DNA from: Glomus cerebriforme
Lineage: Eukaryota; Glomeromycota; Glomeromycetes; Glomerales; Glomeraceae
Direction: 5' to 3'
DNA length: 64,000 bases
Assembly (NCBI GenBank): GCA_003550305.1
Contig: QKYT01000046.1
Location: forward strand, 153,173-217,172
Shown: positions 45,701 to 56,967 of the stretch, piece after piece
Position numbering within the stretch: position 1 is the stretch's first letter
Layout of the letters: each line of letters starts with the position of its first letter
The notes under the pieces: model-generated
What the model was told of the DNA's origin: nothing
Seen by the model: only the letters and a program-made list of their open reading frames with translations
The model's database searches: none
Made by a program: the position numbers and the translations under genes

Positions 45701-46110
45701 TCACTTTATTGATAGACTCGTAAGTTGAAGTAATCATATAAATAGCTTCGAGTGTTTGATAAGCTTGACGGGGCTTTTCAAGATTTTCTACCACTTAATT
45801 GTAAAGAACAAAAGATATCTTTTGTTTGTTAACCGAAAATTTTATTTGGAATAAATTAAAACAGTTGCAACTTACAAGTTACTTTCTCTTCGAGAATGTC
45901 AAACATCTTACAAGCGGACTCTATGATCTTTAATGATGCCTCATCTACCACCACAACTTTCCAGCCTCCAGGAGGCTGAACAGATCTTATAGCATCAAGG
46001 ATGCCTAAATTAAAAAAAGTCAACGCGTCAGTAAAATAACTTTTTCTCATAAAACAGGAAAAAGATTAAAACATACGTAATTTAAGAATTTCGTGAAGAG
46101 CAATGGTCAT
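42791..46110 (-). CDS. SEC1: Sec1/Munc18-family exocytosis protein with long Pro/Gln/Tyr tail
   Basis: SM proteins bind syntaxin/SNARE complexes and drive vesicle fusion at the plasma membrane. About 14 exons run from ATG at 46,110 (MTIALHEILK) to 42,791. Family blocks are VVVVDEASLKIIESACKMFD, IEAIYMI-like AIYMITSTYESI, GVHIFFMS, RPRGVLFIVDRTIDMYTPIL (the conserved D-R-x-x-D-x-x-x-P-x-L-HE signature), LLMLYIMYKNG and RIIVFVAGGVTYSELRSAYE. After the SM domain the last exon adds about 155 residues rich in Pro, Gln, Gly and Tyr (PQGGYSPSGY-type units), a run of 12 serines and a basic end, FGLDKLADKYLS. Internal exon borders are approximate. Confidence 0.9.
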
Positions 46111-47260
46111 ATTTAGAGATTTTTTTTTATATTACTTTTAAGCGAAACCGACTTTGCAAAAGTTTAGTAAACAATAAAAAGGATATCTCTCCTTATCCCA
46201 GCATGTACAGTATGTAAAACAACAAAATGAGTTGGAACAATTTGGGCAAAAGGCGGTAAACACAATGTTAATCTTAATATTTAAAAATTATCTTTTACTT
46301 TAGGTAGTACGAACTGCGGATAATGATTCACTATATCATTTAATCCCAATCTCAATTCCAAAGTTCAAAAGTAACCTAAAAAAGATCGAACCGTCCTCTT
46401 GAAGTAAATATTCTATTTCAAAATTTGTTAAGATATATCTGATATGTCGACATTTTAAATTTTTAATCAGAAAGGGGTGAACGTATAACCCTCGGTATTC
46501 AGTAATTTTTTTCTATCCGCTATGGTCATTCAAAGGCAAACTATAATTCCGAAGAGAGAGTAATTATTATGCAGATCTGCAGTTATTAACACATGAATGG
46601 TATCATGCTTGAATGAAGTCCCAAGCATTGAAGTTGACATTTGATTGGTTTACTTGAGAATCAAATTTTTGATAAGTTTATATTTCTTCGCCAAATTATA
46701 AGTATGTTGCTGTATCAATAACGAATCTTGAGCTAAGGAATAACAAGGAAACCAATTAATAATCACCAGGTCGAAAATATCGAAAATTTAATAAGCGGCG
46801 TTTTTCTATACGACAATTTCGGCATCGCCCAAGCTATAAAATTATTGCATAACAGCGTACTAACTTAGTCAGCAGTTTTTTTTAATACATATCTGCATAT
46901 CACTTGACTTATTTATCTAAATTATAAATAACTAATGACGAAATAATTCGACAATCAAAACCTTACCCAATGTTATATTTTTCCTTATAACTACAAGGAT
47001 TATTCCCGTGATTTATCAGGTTTTGCTGTTTTTGTAATAGTTTTGGACCGATTACTTAAAAAAGAATAAAAAACTGACATGCCATGTTGTTAGATGATCG
47101 ACATTGTCTGGTTATTTCTGCTAATTTCTCGCAAGTTCCATTACAAAATTACAAATATTCATTTTTTCTATAAATAGTCTGCAAACCACCACTTACAAAA
47201 AAAAAAATTTTATTTATTATAATCAAATTTCAAAACTTTTTATTTTTGAAAAAAACAAAA
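46111..47260. promoter_or_regulatory. Divergent intergenic region SEC1/RING
   Basis: A 1.15-kb gap between the divergent start codons of SEC1 and the RING gene. No open frame or repeat family was recognised. It is less AT-rich than the repeat islands and contains several short GC-rich words, so it may hold regulatory sites that I cannot name. Confidence 0.4.
47169..47177 (+). promoter_or_regulatory. TATA box upstream of the RING gene
   Basis: TATAAATAG lies 84-92 bp upstream of the ATG at 47,261, a position suitable for a core promoter of this gene. It is a motif match only. Confidence 0.5.
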
Positions 47261-48397
47261 ATGAACGGACAAAACAACGAACATAATAATCAAACTGGAC
47301 AAAATAACCAAACAAACCAAACGGAACAGAACACAAACACACAACAATCAAGAACCCAAGATCAAAATGGTGGTGGTGGATTTGCAGGGTTCTTTTTCCC
47401 ATTAAATTTCGTTTTTAGAGAACGACCACGTGAACAACAACAACAGCAACAAGAACAAACATCATCACCAATTAATGAACAAACATCATCCTTACCGCAG
47501 TCTCCCCCCGCTGAAGATAACACGCGACAAAATGGTACCCCCCAAATTCTTCACTTTTTTATATATCCGATGCCGGGCACAGATGGTCAAACATCTCCTG
47601 GTGTGTTCTTTTTCACACCTTTCTTCATGCCACAAGAAGTCCGCAAACCACGTGCTTCAGAATCTGCTATTAAAAGATTACCAATCGTTACTATAACTGA
47701 AGAACATGTAAATTCACAAGCAAGTTGTCCAATTTGTTTGGAACATTTTTCCCTCTCTACTGAACAAGAACATGACCCTGTGCGCCAAATGCCGTGTGGC
47801 CATGTGTTCTGCGAGTCGTGTCTTTTCCAATGGTTAAGACAAAATAATACGTGTCCTTTATGTAGAAAAGAAATTGAAGCCGAAGGAGCAGAAGTACAAC
47901 AGCAAAATAATAATAATAATAATGACGGTGAAACCAATACGCCTCCTAACATAACTATAAATATTGTCAATCCCCCTTCGGTCCCTCCTGTTCCTCCTTC
48001 GACGACGACAACAAACGTGGTACAATTACACCCAAATTCACACTCGCATACACAAAATTCACATTCGTGCGTCTTGGCAAATGTTGGATGTTGTGAAGAA
48101 ATTGATAATGTTACGCCAACACCTATCATTACATTACCACAATGTCATCATAGATTTCATGCTTCATGTTTAAGAACCTCCTTACTAGTTGAGGGGTATT
48201 CACCGGGTGATTTTAATTCAATTTCACATCCGTTAAATTTTCATTGTCCAACGTGTCGTGCTCCAGCAATTGTACAAAGCGAATTGTTAAAAATGCCTGT
48301 TACACCACACGATGAACAACAAGAACAACAAGTTATACCATTCAACTTACCTATAACCATTCACATACCAGATTCTGATGATATGGACTTAGATTAA
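47261..48397 (+). CDS. RING E3 ligase with a second RING-like module, single exon
   Basis: A 378-residue, intronless protein. The upstream in-frame TTG at 47,246 is not used; the first ATG is 47,261. The N terminus (about 120 residues) is Asn/Gln-rich and disordered (FREPREQQQQQQ-like region). After SAIKRLPIVTITEEHVNSQA a C3HC4 RING follows: CPICLEHF, CGHVFCESC and CPLCRKEI. A second module near residues 265-335 has CEEIDNV, QCHHRFHASC and FHCPTCRAP, enough ligands for a variant RING. A linker of NNNNNN and Pro/Thr runs separates them. The C terminus is acidic (IPDSDDMDLD). The disordered flanks recall fungal San1 nuclear quality-control ligases, but orthology is not shown. Confidence 0.8.
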   Translation: MNGQNNEHNNQTGQNNQTNQTEQNTNTQQSRTQDQNGGGGFAGFFFPLNFVFRERPREQQQQQQEQTSSPINEQTSSLPQSPPAEDNTRQNGTPQILHFFIYPMPGTDGQTSPGVFFFTPFFMPQEVRKPRASESAIKRLPIVTITEEHVNSQASCPICLEHFSLSTEQEHDPVRQMPCGHVFCESCLFQWLRQNNTCPLCRKEIEAEGAEVQQQNNNNNNDGETNTPPNITINIVNPPSVPPVPPSTTTTNVVQLHPNSHSHTQNSHSCVLANVGCCEEIDNVTPTPIITLPQCHHRFHASCLRTSLLVEGYSPGDFNSISHPLNFHCPTCRAPAIVQSELLKMPVTPHDEQQEQQVIPFNLPITIHIPDSDDMDLD

Positions 48398-48904
48398 ATT
48401 TTTTTTTAAAAAAAAAAGACTTTTAGGACTTTCTAGATTTAATATACATTCTCGATTGTAAAAAGACATTTTAAACTATTCAAAATTAAATTAATTTGTA
48501 TAATAATAAATTAAAAGGTTATTTTTAATTTTTTTTTAACTAATTAATCATCTAATTATTATAATTTATAAGCATGTAAAAATGTGAACATACAAATGAT
48601 AAGTTATAAAATTATAAGTATAATAAAATCTATTATAAATTTATAACTCATCTCTCGTCAAAGTTTTAGTGATTTACAAAAATATAGTATAACTAAACGG
48701 TGATGGTCACCAGTGGGCAAAATTAAGATTAATGCTAGTAAAAGTTGATCAATTCGGTCACTAGTAGATAATGTTTAGTAAATTTTTTAGCCATTACGTC
48801 ACAAAAATTCACGTTTTTTTAAACGGAATATATTTATTTATTTATATACTTATGAATAATAAATGAAATTTAAAGATACTACGGTATTGAAACTATAACA
48901 GGAT
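48398..48904. other. 3' intergenic region with a short inverted repeat
   Basis: This gap lies between convergent RING and MGST3 genes. At 48,692-48,779 an 88-bp segment begins ACTAAACGGTGATGGTCACC and ends CACTAGTAGATAATGTTTAGT-like, so its ends pair as ACTAAAC/GTTTAGT with CACYAGT inside. It may be a very short MITE; borders and family are uncertain. Confidence 0.45.
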
Positions 48905-49710
48905 TTAGCTGGTCAATAAAGAAAATGCAGTAGCAGCTGTAGTACCTAATAAAATTAATGAACCAAAGTATCCAAAAACACCCCTTCTTCTTTTCGCTGG
49001 ATCACCAGACTGATAACCCCAAGAATAGAATAATCGACCTATTATAAGAAAAAGAAGAAAATTAATAGAGTAAAAAAATAATAATATAAAAAAAAATGAG
49101 AAAATTCGGTTACCTAATATCCAAATTCCACCACCAACTGAAGCAAGAATTGGATATTTAATTCCACTAACAATAAGTCTAATAAAAAAAAAATTTTTCT
49201 TAAATCTTTTGATATCTAATCAACTTATAATAATATTTATACATACGTGAAAAGAAATCCAGGATATACTTCCAAAGTATTCTAAAATCAAAAATGATAT
49301 AAAATTTTAGTTTCCAACGTAATTATACATAAATCAATTGTCACAATTTTTTTTTCCAAATTACCTGATGAGCTCTTTGATAACAATTAAAGATCATCTT
49401 CTTTTCATCTTTATCACATTCTTCTTTTGGTGCATATACTAAAAAAAAAAAATCAAATAATTTTTGTTATAAAATTTAATTTAAAAATCATTATTATATA
49501 ATATTTTGGATATTTACAATAAGGATAGGGAACACCAGCACGTCTACGCGCACCACCTACTTTAAACGCGAGATAAGTTACCAAAAATACCGAAGAAATT
49601 CCGGTAATAATGACCTATTAAAGGAATTTGGTTAAAAAATATGTTCGAAAAAAAGAGATATATAATATACTTACGTATCCAAATTCATTTGCGATCTCAA
49701 TTTGAACCAT
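48905..49710 (-). CDS. MGST3: Microsomal glutathione S-transferase 3 (MAPEG family)
   Basis: This is an integral membrane MAPEG enzyme that conjugates or reduces lipophilic substrates with glutathione in the ER or mitochondrial outer membrane. About seven short exons run from ATG at 49,710 (MVQIEIANEFGYVIITGI) to the stop at 48,905; exon 1 is 36 nt. Membrane segment 1 is VIITGISSVFLVTYLAFKV, then RRRAGVPYPYVYA. FNCYQRAHQNTLEVYPGF carries the conserved R-x-H-x-N-x-x-E glutathione-binding residues. SVGGGIWILGRLFYSWGYQS and the last helix LILLGTTAATAFSLL follow. Length (about 146 residues) fits MGST3. Confidence 0.9.
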
Positions 49711-50657
49711 TATTTATTATTAAAGAAAAAATTTAAAAAGGGGAACTGTGGGTTGTTTTAGAGAAGTGATATATTCACACAGAAAACTAAAAACGAAACC
49801 TATCCTACTTATATTCTCCAACTGAAATACTATTTTTTTCCGTGTTCCGTGTAAATAGTACAAATTCGGAACGAAATTTCTTGTTGATCCGAAATTTTTC
49901 CGTTCCGGATACCAATAGCGTGATACACTGTTCCGAAATTAGAAGCGAAATAAATGACTTAAATTTACAAGATAATATTATTGTTTCACAAGATTATTAA
50001 TATTTTCAGCGAAAGTTCCAGACTCTTTGCATACGTATATTACATTATTAAATTTTTATTGACAAAATGATGTTTAAACTGCCAAGTATGGTATTTAATC
50101 TAGAGATGACACGGCAATGGTTAAAAACATGGATCGGTATTTATTACGCGCCTCACAAGCAGAAAGATCACAAGTATGTTTGTCGCTCAAATTATGTTTG
50201 TAAATACTAAATTATTTCTTTTATAAATACATGCGCCGCTTCGTTATTTCTAGATTAACTACGTAAGCTCTATTTGCTTTAAATTTGCTTTCTTATTCTC
50301 TGCTTAATCTGAAAAAAAAAACAACACACTTATGAACCAGATTTAAAAAAATAAATACGACTCTTTTTATGGGTTCCTGATATCATTTCTTTTAGTTTTG
50401 TTATTATAATTTTAAAACAAAAGGAGTTTCAAACCGGATATAAAAGTTCCGTTCCGGATATAAATCCGAATCGAAGGGTAGGATTTGAATCCGAAGGTAG
50501 AATCCTAATTCGGCAATTACGAATTTCGTAGGTATTACATTGGAGTCAATTTAGTGATCGTAGAAATTACGAATCTTAATCCTTTTTTTTTTTTATTCGC
50601 CTTGCACAAATGAAAATTAAAAATGCCTGTTTGTATGAGAACAATATCAATAATTCA
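49711..50657. other. Upstream DNA of MGST3, no gene seen
   Basis: No gene is supported. Short related words such as TTCCGGAT, TCCGAAAT and GTTCCGGATA recur at 49,840-49,920 and 50,430-50,560, partly in inverted orientation, suggesting further decayed short repeats. It marks the edge of the second repeat island. Confidence 0.4.
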
Positions 50658-50802
50658 GGCCAGAATTATAGTGCCAGCCAGAATTATTATCATCAAATAA
50701 AATTTCTTTTTTGGAGTTTATACAGTATTTATACACAAGCTCTTAAAACGGAACGATCATATTGTCGAATCATAATTCTGGCCGGAATTATAAATTTGGC
50801 CC
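50658..50802. mobile_element. 145-bp palindromic MITE (GGCC/AATTCC family)
   Basis: The left arm reads GGCCAGAATTATAGTGCCAG followed by CCAGAATTAT; the complement of the right arm reads GGCCAAATTTATAATTCCGG followed by CCAGAATTAT. The arms thus pair over about 33 bp. The 80-bp centre is non-coding. The same arms occur nested in MITE copy A at 2005-2182. A 68-codon ORF across it is a reading of the repeat, not a gene. Confidence 0.7.
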
Positions 50803-51254
50803 GTCAGTTATTTTAAAGTACTTTTCACTTATATCTAATATTATAGTACCACTGACTATATTATATATGTACCATACATTTTTAATTTAACATTAAACTA
50901 ATATTTTTATATTAAAATATAAATTTACTTTAAAAAATAAAAGTAAAATTCATTTTAAAACTAGTATACTGAAATTAGTGATTTATGGTAGTTTGCAAAA
51001 AAAATGCATTACTATAATTATTAATTACAAATCATGTATATTCTTATCAAATATGATTTAATAATTTGCAATTATAAGAGCCATGACATTTATTAAGTAA
51101 TATTTTAGGAAGTGGGGGTAAAGCAAAATCTTATATGATATAAAATTAAGAATTTTTATTGCTTAAAATTAATACTATATATATATTTAAATATTATTGG
51201 TTAAAAAAATCTTACCTAAGGGGTAGGGCTTTTTATGAAACTAATATTAAATAA

Positions 51255-52376
51255 TAGGGTTCCACAATTTGATTTGATATTTGATATTTGATTTGAATTT
51301 AATTTCAAATTCAAATTTAAATTCATACTTTATTCACTTTATTCGATTTGATCAAATTTAAATAAAATATAATTCAATTTGATTTGATTTATCAAATATT
51401 TTCAAATATTTGATTTGATTTGATTGATTTAAATTTATTAAATTAATTTTTTAATTTAATCATAAAATTTATTTATAATTTTAAAATATTATTTTATTTA
51501 AATTATACTTAATTATTAAATTTTATTAAAATTATAGTAGTAAATCTATTGGTGATATTTCTTTAAGCTAATAAAGAAATTCCTCTCTCTAAAACTCACC
51601 ATTACCATTTCCAAATATCTACAAGACCATTTCTTACAAAAATAAAAAGAAAGAAATGGTCAATAATATTTCTTTAAGTTAATGGAAAAGTTTCTCCCTT
51701 CAAAACTTACCATTATTGTCTCCAAATAGTTACAAGACCATTTATTTTCTATAAAAATAAAAAGAAAGAAATGGTTAATAATATTTCTTTAAGTTAATGG
51801 AAAAGTTTCTTTCTTCAAAACTTATTATTATTGTCTTCAAATAATTATAAAGCCATTTTCTACAAAAATAAAAAGAAAGAAATGGTTGATAACATTTTTA
51901 AGTTAATAGAGAAGTTCCTCTCTTCAAAATTCACCATTACTATCTCTAAATATTTACTAGACCATTTCCTATAAAAATAGAAAAAAAAAATAGTTAATAA
52001 TATTTCTTTAAATTAATAAATAAAGTTCTTCTTTCCAAAACTTACCATTAGTTTCTAAACATCTGTAAGACCATTTCCTACAAAAATAATGTTTCTTTAA
52101 GTAATATCAAAGGGTTCTTTTTCTATAAAATAAAAAAAATTTTTTTTTTTTACCGAACTTCAATATTTTATATTTTTTTTAAGCTGCTAGTATTAAAATA
52201 ATAATACTGAATCTGCTTTGCAAATCAAATTTAAATCTCAAATCAAATTCAAATTTAATTTGATTTGATTTGATTTAATTCAAATTTAATTTAAATTTGA
52301 TTTGAGATTGGTCTAAAAATCAAATTAAATTCAAATTTAGCTTATATTCAATTTAATTTGAATTTGCAGAACTCTA
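51255..52376. mobile_element. hAT-like MITE (copy D) with a minisatellite core
   Basis: The left end is TAGGGTTCCACAATTTGATT; the complement of the right end is TAGAGTTCTGCAAATTCAAA. The 8-bp flanks TTAAATAA (51,247-51,254) and TTAGATAA (52,377-52,384) differ at one position. The arms (about 51,270-51,430 and 52,215-52,365) are built almost wholly from AAATTTGATTTGA words in inverted orientation. The 1122-bp element has no coding capacity, and its centre is a 107-115-bp minisatellite. Confidence 0.8.
51545..52120. repeat. Minisatellite, about 107-115-bp units, nearly five copies
   Basis: AAGAAATGGT recurs at 51,651, 51,766 and 51,877, with a decayed fourth copy near 51,988. Each unit contains ATTTCTTTAAGTTAATGGA, an AACTTACCATTA-like stretch and AGACCATTTCYTACAAAAAT. 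The unit ends AAAATGGT/ACCATTT are self-complementary, so single units can fold. It forms the core of MITE copy D. Confidence 0.75.
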
Positions 52377-52384
52377 TTAGATAA

Positions 52385-55300
52385 TATATATTATGGTTTT
52401 AACACTGTTTTAACTAAATAAGATAATAACTAAAAGATTTAAAAAACCTTTATAAAATTAATGGTAAGCAAAATTACTAGAATAAATGTGAATTGTGTAA
52501 TAATATAGAGTATAATTATGCAACTTATCTATCAAATCTTAATTAAAAAAGAAGAATATGATATATAAAATATGATAGTAATATATAGTAATAGCTTTAA
52601 TATAATTTTATGGCTCAGAATTACTATTGTAATTTTGAGCTGGCCATTAGTACTTATAAAAAAAAAAGTTTAATATAATAAAAAGGATGTACATAAAGTT
52701 TAATGTGCAATGCTTATTTTTTTTAATAAAATTTTTACCTATATGCAAAATTTTCAAATTTAAAATTTTATATATAATTTGTGTACCTTGTATTTTGTAT
52801 GGATATGCAAAAAAAAATCATTAATCTAATTAATAAAAAGTATCATATTTAATAATAAAATATACATAATTTATGCATAATTTATATAAAAAAAATAAAT
52901 ATGTTTATTTTCATATTTATTGTAATTTTTTATATTTATTATTAAAAATTTACTTAAATATTAAAAATTTATATATTTAATCTATTGGATTAATGAATTA
53001 TTATGAATTCTATAAAAGTATACAATTCAGCTATCAATCAGATATTTTGAATGTTGATAGTGATTAAAATTTAGCCAAAATTTAACTAAATTATCATATG
53101 CTAAAACTTTTTATTTCAACTAATAATAAGTTATTATTATTTTATGGGTTTTTATTTTCTGTATATTTACACAAAGTGCATTATGTAATATATAATGATG
53201 GGTTTTCATACCAAAAAAAAAATAAGTTTAAAAAATAAGTGATAAAAATTAAATATGGTAAGTATGACATCTAACTCTAATTCTAATTTTAACTCTAACT
53301 TTAACCTAATATAACCCTAATCTAATCTTAATCTAACCTTAACTTAATACTAACCTAATCCTAATTTTGCTAAGATGCATTCTGTATAGAATGCGTAAAA
53401 TAAAAATTTTCTTATTTTATAATTACTAAAAGATTCATAATTTAATAAACATATTTTTTTAATTTTTTTTATTATCATTAAATAAATGATAAATATTTAG
53501 TATTATATATAATATATATCCAAGTATTTTAAAAATCCTGATCAATCCTATATATAATATTTTTTTATATAATATATTTTTAGGTATATGTTTAAATTCT
53601 TAAAATTTGCAAGATATCTAGGATACTATAATCCATGTTATATAGTAATTCTTTAATAAATTCATAAATTTTATTTATATTTATTCTAATTTCTATAAAA
53701 TCGATTTGTTTCTATAATTCCTTTATTATAGTAATATATTTCTTTACTATTTTACCAGATTTTTGCTTTTTATTTTTTAATTAGTGCTTCAATTAATTAA
53801 GTTTAAAAGGATAGCAAAAGTAATTTTTAAATAAATAAACAAAGGAATTGGTTATATAATGATTATTATATTATTATACCAAAAATAAATTATTTGTTAA
53901 TTATATTATATAAGTGCTATTTCATTTAAATATGATAATACTAAAATAATTCTACATCTTTCTAGTATTTGATTAGTATTGCAGATCTTTTTAAAACTTT
54001 TAACCATTTTCTTTTTAGAATTCTGAAAAATCTACTAATTTACTTTTTTTTAGTTTTTGATTTCAATCAAAAAACTGCAAACCCTTTTTTCATTAATATT
54101 AGTACTACAATTTTTTTATTAATTTGTCTATTTTTCTTATAAAGTAAATTAAATTTTCATCTATTATTAGACTGATTTTGACTAGACAAGTTTTAGGGAT
54201 TTTTAAAAGTTTTAAAAAAACTGTACAGATTCTGAAAAAAATTATTGAATAAATTCTGATTAGAAGAATTTTAAGGATTTGTAGTAATTTGAAGGAAGTA
54301 TTTTTCACCAGTTTATTAAGACCTGTTTGGTTTTGCCCAAATGAAAAAGAATGATTTCCAAATTTTGTTTTTTTTTGTATTTTAATAGATTTTTATGATA
54401 TTACTTGCTATGTGATATACCCTTCTGACAATTTATCTATCTGCAATATTGAAGGATTATATGAAGTATTTGTTTCTGGAGTTAAACTAGATTCATTAAA
54501 GTTATTATTATTAGAATGTTTAAAGGTTATTAAAGTTGTGAAGGTTGTTGTGATTGTTGATATAGAGTTATTACTGTCAATTGAAAACTGTGAAAAAAAA
54601 TCGGATTATACTTTATAAGCAATTATTTGGCAGTTAATTCTTAAATAGTAGTTTTTTTTTAATTTCATTAAAAAAAACCTATATCAGAACATTCTATACC
54701 TTCTAGAAATTCTATTTCAATTATTTATTAATGCAAATAAGATCAAAAATGAAATATATAAAAAAATATGAACCTTATAATCATACCTCTTGGGACCAAA
54801 AAAAAAAATGTACAGTAGTTATAAAAAAAATCAGATTATGTAACTATAAAAGGGGATGGTTTATTAGTGCATTGGGCCCAAAATATGGTGTGCTTCTAAG
54901 CATGTACTGCACTAGATAGAAAAGGTACGCCTCAGAAGTATTGATAGCTAGAGCTTATAAGGGAATTTTATATGGTGTGATTATATCGGAGGTGACTATG
55001 TGGAGTAAGTATTACCCAAAATAAAATAGTATACAAATATGGCATTTATTACCTTTTTTTTAAAAAAAAAAAATTCTTTGACGAATTGATGCCATATACT
55101 GTATCATCCCGATTGTCACTCCCTCGGAACATAACTCACATATTTCGTTATAATGCGCCGAAATTCAGATTTAGTTTTAGAGCAAAGCATTCTCAAGCAT
55201 TTCTTTCAATGTGACATTATGCTTAAGTATCACAAATCAATGGAATTATAAGCTCGCGCATTTTGGATTTTGTTATAATTACATGATTTTATTTAAGAAA

Positions 55301-55756
55301 ATTCATTTTATTGAATAAAAAAAATGGAGTGAAATGATGCTTGAGCATTCTTTATCAATTGAAGATCTTTTAACTCACTGGCTGTTCATCGAAATAGGAA
55401 ATTCTCTGTAATTTTTTCGCCAATCATCAGATCACTTATTAGTCCATCAATTGAAATCATTCTACAGTACTATACACGTATATTTCTGGTGAGATTGAAA
55501 GTTCAACGCAATTACAGGGCTCAACAATCCTCATCATATAATGAGATCATTATTTATTGGAAATAAAAGTGCCTAATAAGAATTAAATTTTATGATAATC
55601 ACCAGTTATGTAATAATTAATATTACATTCTTTTATCGTCTGAAAACAACGAAAACTCTATCACACAAAAAATTTTCCCATGTACTGATTATTACCCATA
55701 TAAGAATAATTATATAATATACTGTACATTTTTATAAAGTAGAAAATTTGTTTTTA
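52385..55756. other. Gene-free AT-rich repeat island
   Basis: No gene is supported over 3.4 kb. Short ORFs at 54,105-54,308 (minus), 54,412-54,618 and 54,731-54,919 (plus) have no recognisable domain. The region holds a telomere-like tract (53,269-53,366), and at 54,986-55,138 an imperfect inverted repeat beginning TCGGAGGTGACTATG and ending CAATCGGGA-type sequence in complement with CCGAGGGAGTGAC, a candidate decayed MITE. Confidence 0.5.
53269..53366 (+). repeat. Decayed telomere-like hexamer tract
   Basis: About 98 bp made of six-base steps ending in TAA: CTCTAA, TTCTAA, TTTTAA, CTCTAA, CTTTAA, then ATAACCCTAATCTAA and similar. One stretch (AACCCTAA) is exact for the CCCTAA telomere strand. 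It is followed by a perfect stem, GCATTCT-GTAT-AGAATGC (53,377-53,394). Confidence 0.55.
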
Positions 55757-56967
55757 TCATCCAGAAATTAGCACCATCCAACCAATAATGGAATAAAATA
55801 AGAAGAGAGGGTATACGGCTAATGCTCGACGATTCGCTAAATGTGAAGCAGAAAGAAAGCTTACAGATGCTAAAGAAATTAAGATTAATTATTATTATTA
55901 ATTGACCTGATTAAAATAGCAAATTCTTACGGTAAACCTTACCGTATAATGACCATCCTAATGCAAGAATCACAAGTGGAAGTCTTATATATTTATTGTT
56001 TACAAAAATGTTCACAAAAGCAATAAGCACTAACGGGAAAATACAGTATCCTAAAGTACAAACACTCTGGAAAAATGAACTGCAATTTGATAAGGAGACA
56101 CAAAATTTAATTCAAAATGAAATAAAATCATTTTTTTAAAAAAAAAAAATAAATAAATAATAAATGAAAAATTAACATACACAGCGCCTCCTAGTAATTT
56201 AGCATTTATTGTCACGACTGCAGATCCACACCATACGATAACAAACACACCGGTGAAAACCGAAATTTCTTGAGCTTTTGGCCCAGTAAAGCTCAAAATT
56301 CTAAAATAAAAGAAACGATAACTGTAAGGGTTTGTTCTTGTATGAAAAAATTTTATAAATAAACAATATATGAGAACTTACATAGCTAAAGATAAACAAA
56401 GGATCAATGGACCCCATAGATCCCCTAATTAACAAGAAAATAACTTTGCTTACTATCAAACTCATCAAACTTATAGTACAATTAATGTAGTTAAATAAAC
56501 CAATATATACAGTCTTTTAATACATCTCTATGTCCATTTGGATAAAGAACTTGTTGTAATTTAATTGCTACATTCCTCAAGTCGCGAAGCTAATACAAAG
56601 AAAGAACTTAAGTTGTCAATTAGCGAAAATACAGAATTTGAATAATTCAAGTTTCACTTACAATTGTTTCTGAAACTGGCTCATCAAGTGTATCGCTGGC
56701 ATAAGTTCTGCTTTGTTGACCAATTGATCCTGAAATAGGTGTCGGCGTTTGTTCAACATTGATAGTGGTTGCAGCTTTAGGTGTTGGGCTTTTTGCTTTG
56801 GTTTGAGGTTTATTATCTGTTGGAAGACCAACATCATCAGGTTCTATTGTTATATTAGGATCTGCCGAAGATACATCGTCCGAAATCTCGAAAGGATTGA
56901 TAAATGTATCTCCATTGGTATTATTATGGAGAGGAGACTCACTCTCTGATAATGGTGAGAGCGGCAT
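55757..56967 (-). CDS. YIPF6: YIPF6/Yip4 Golgi membrane protein
   Basis: A Yip1-domain protein of Golgi/ER-Golgi membranes that interacts with Rab GTPase machinery. About six exons run from ATG at 56,967 to the TGA at 55,757. The N terminus (about 105 residues) is acidic and Ser/Pro/Thr-rich. Then TLDEPVSETI, LRDLRNVAIKLQQVLYPNG and KDWDLWGPLILCL match the YIPF6 signature closely. Further family blocks are FTGVFVIVWCGSAVVTINAK, LLGG, SFFQSVCTLGYCIFPL and the C-terminal ANRRALAVYPLFLFYSIIGW, which together give five membrane spans. It is divergent from MKT1 over 377 bp. Confidence 0.92.

Noticed and set aside
47246..47260. Upstream start of the RING gene at 47,246
   Set aside because: The codon is TTG; the first ATG in frame is 47,261.
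50610..50816. 68-codon plus ORF
   Set aside because: It spans the palindromic MITE and changes reading with each repeat arm; it has no protein features.
54105..54919. Three short ORFs in the second repeat island
   Set aside because: AT-rich chance ORFs without motifs; composition and flanks are those of decayed repeats.
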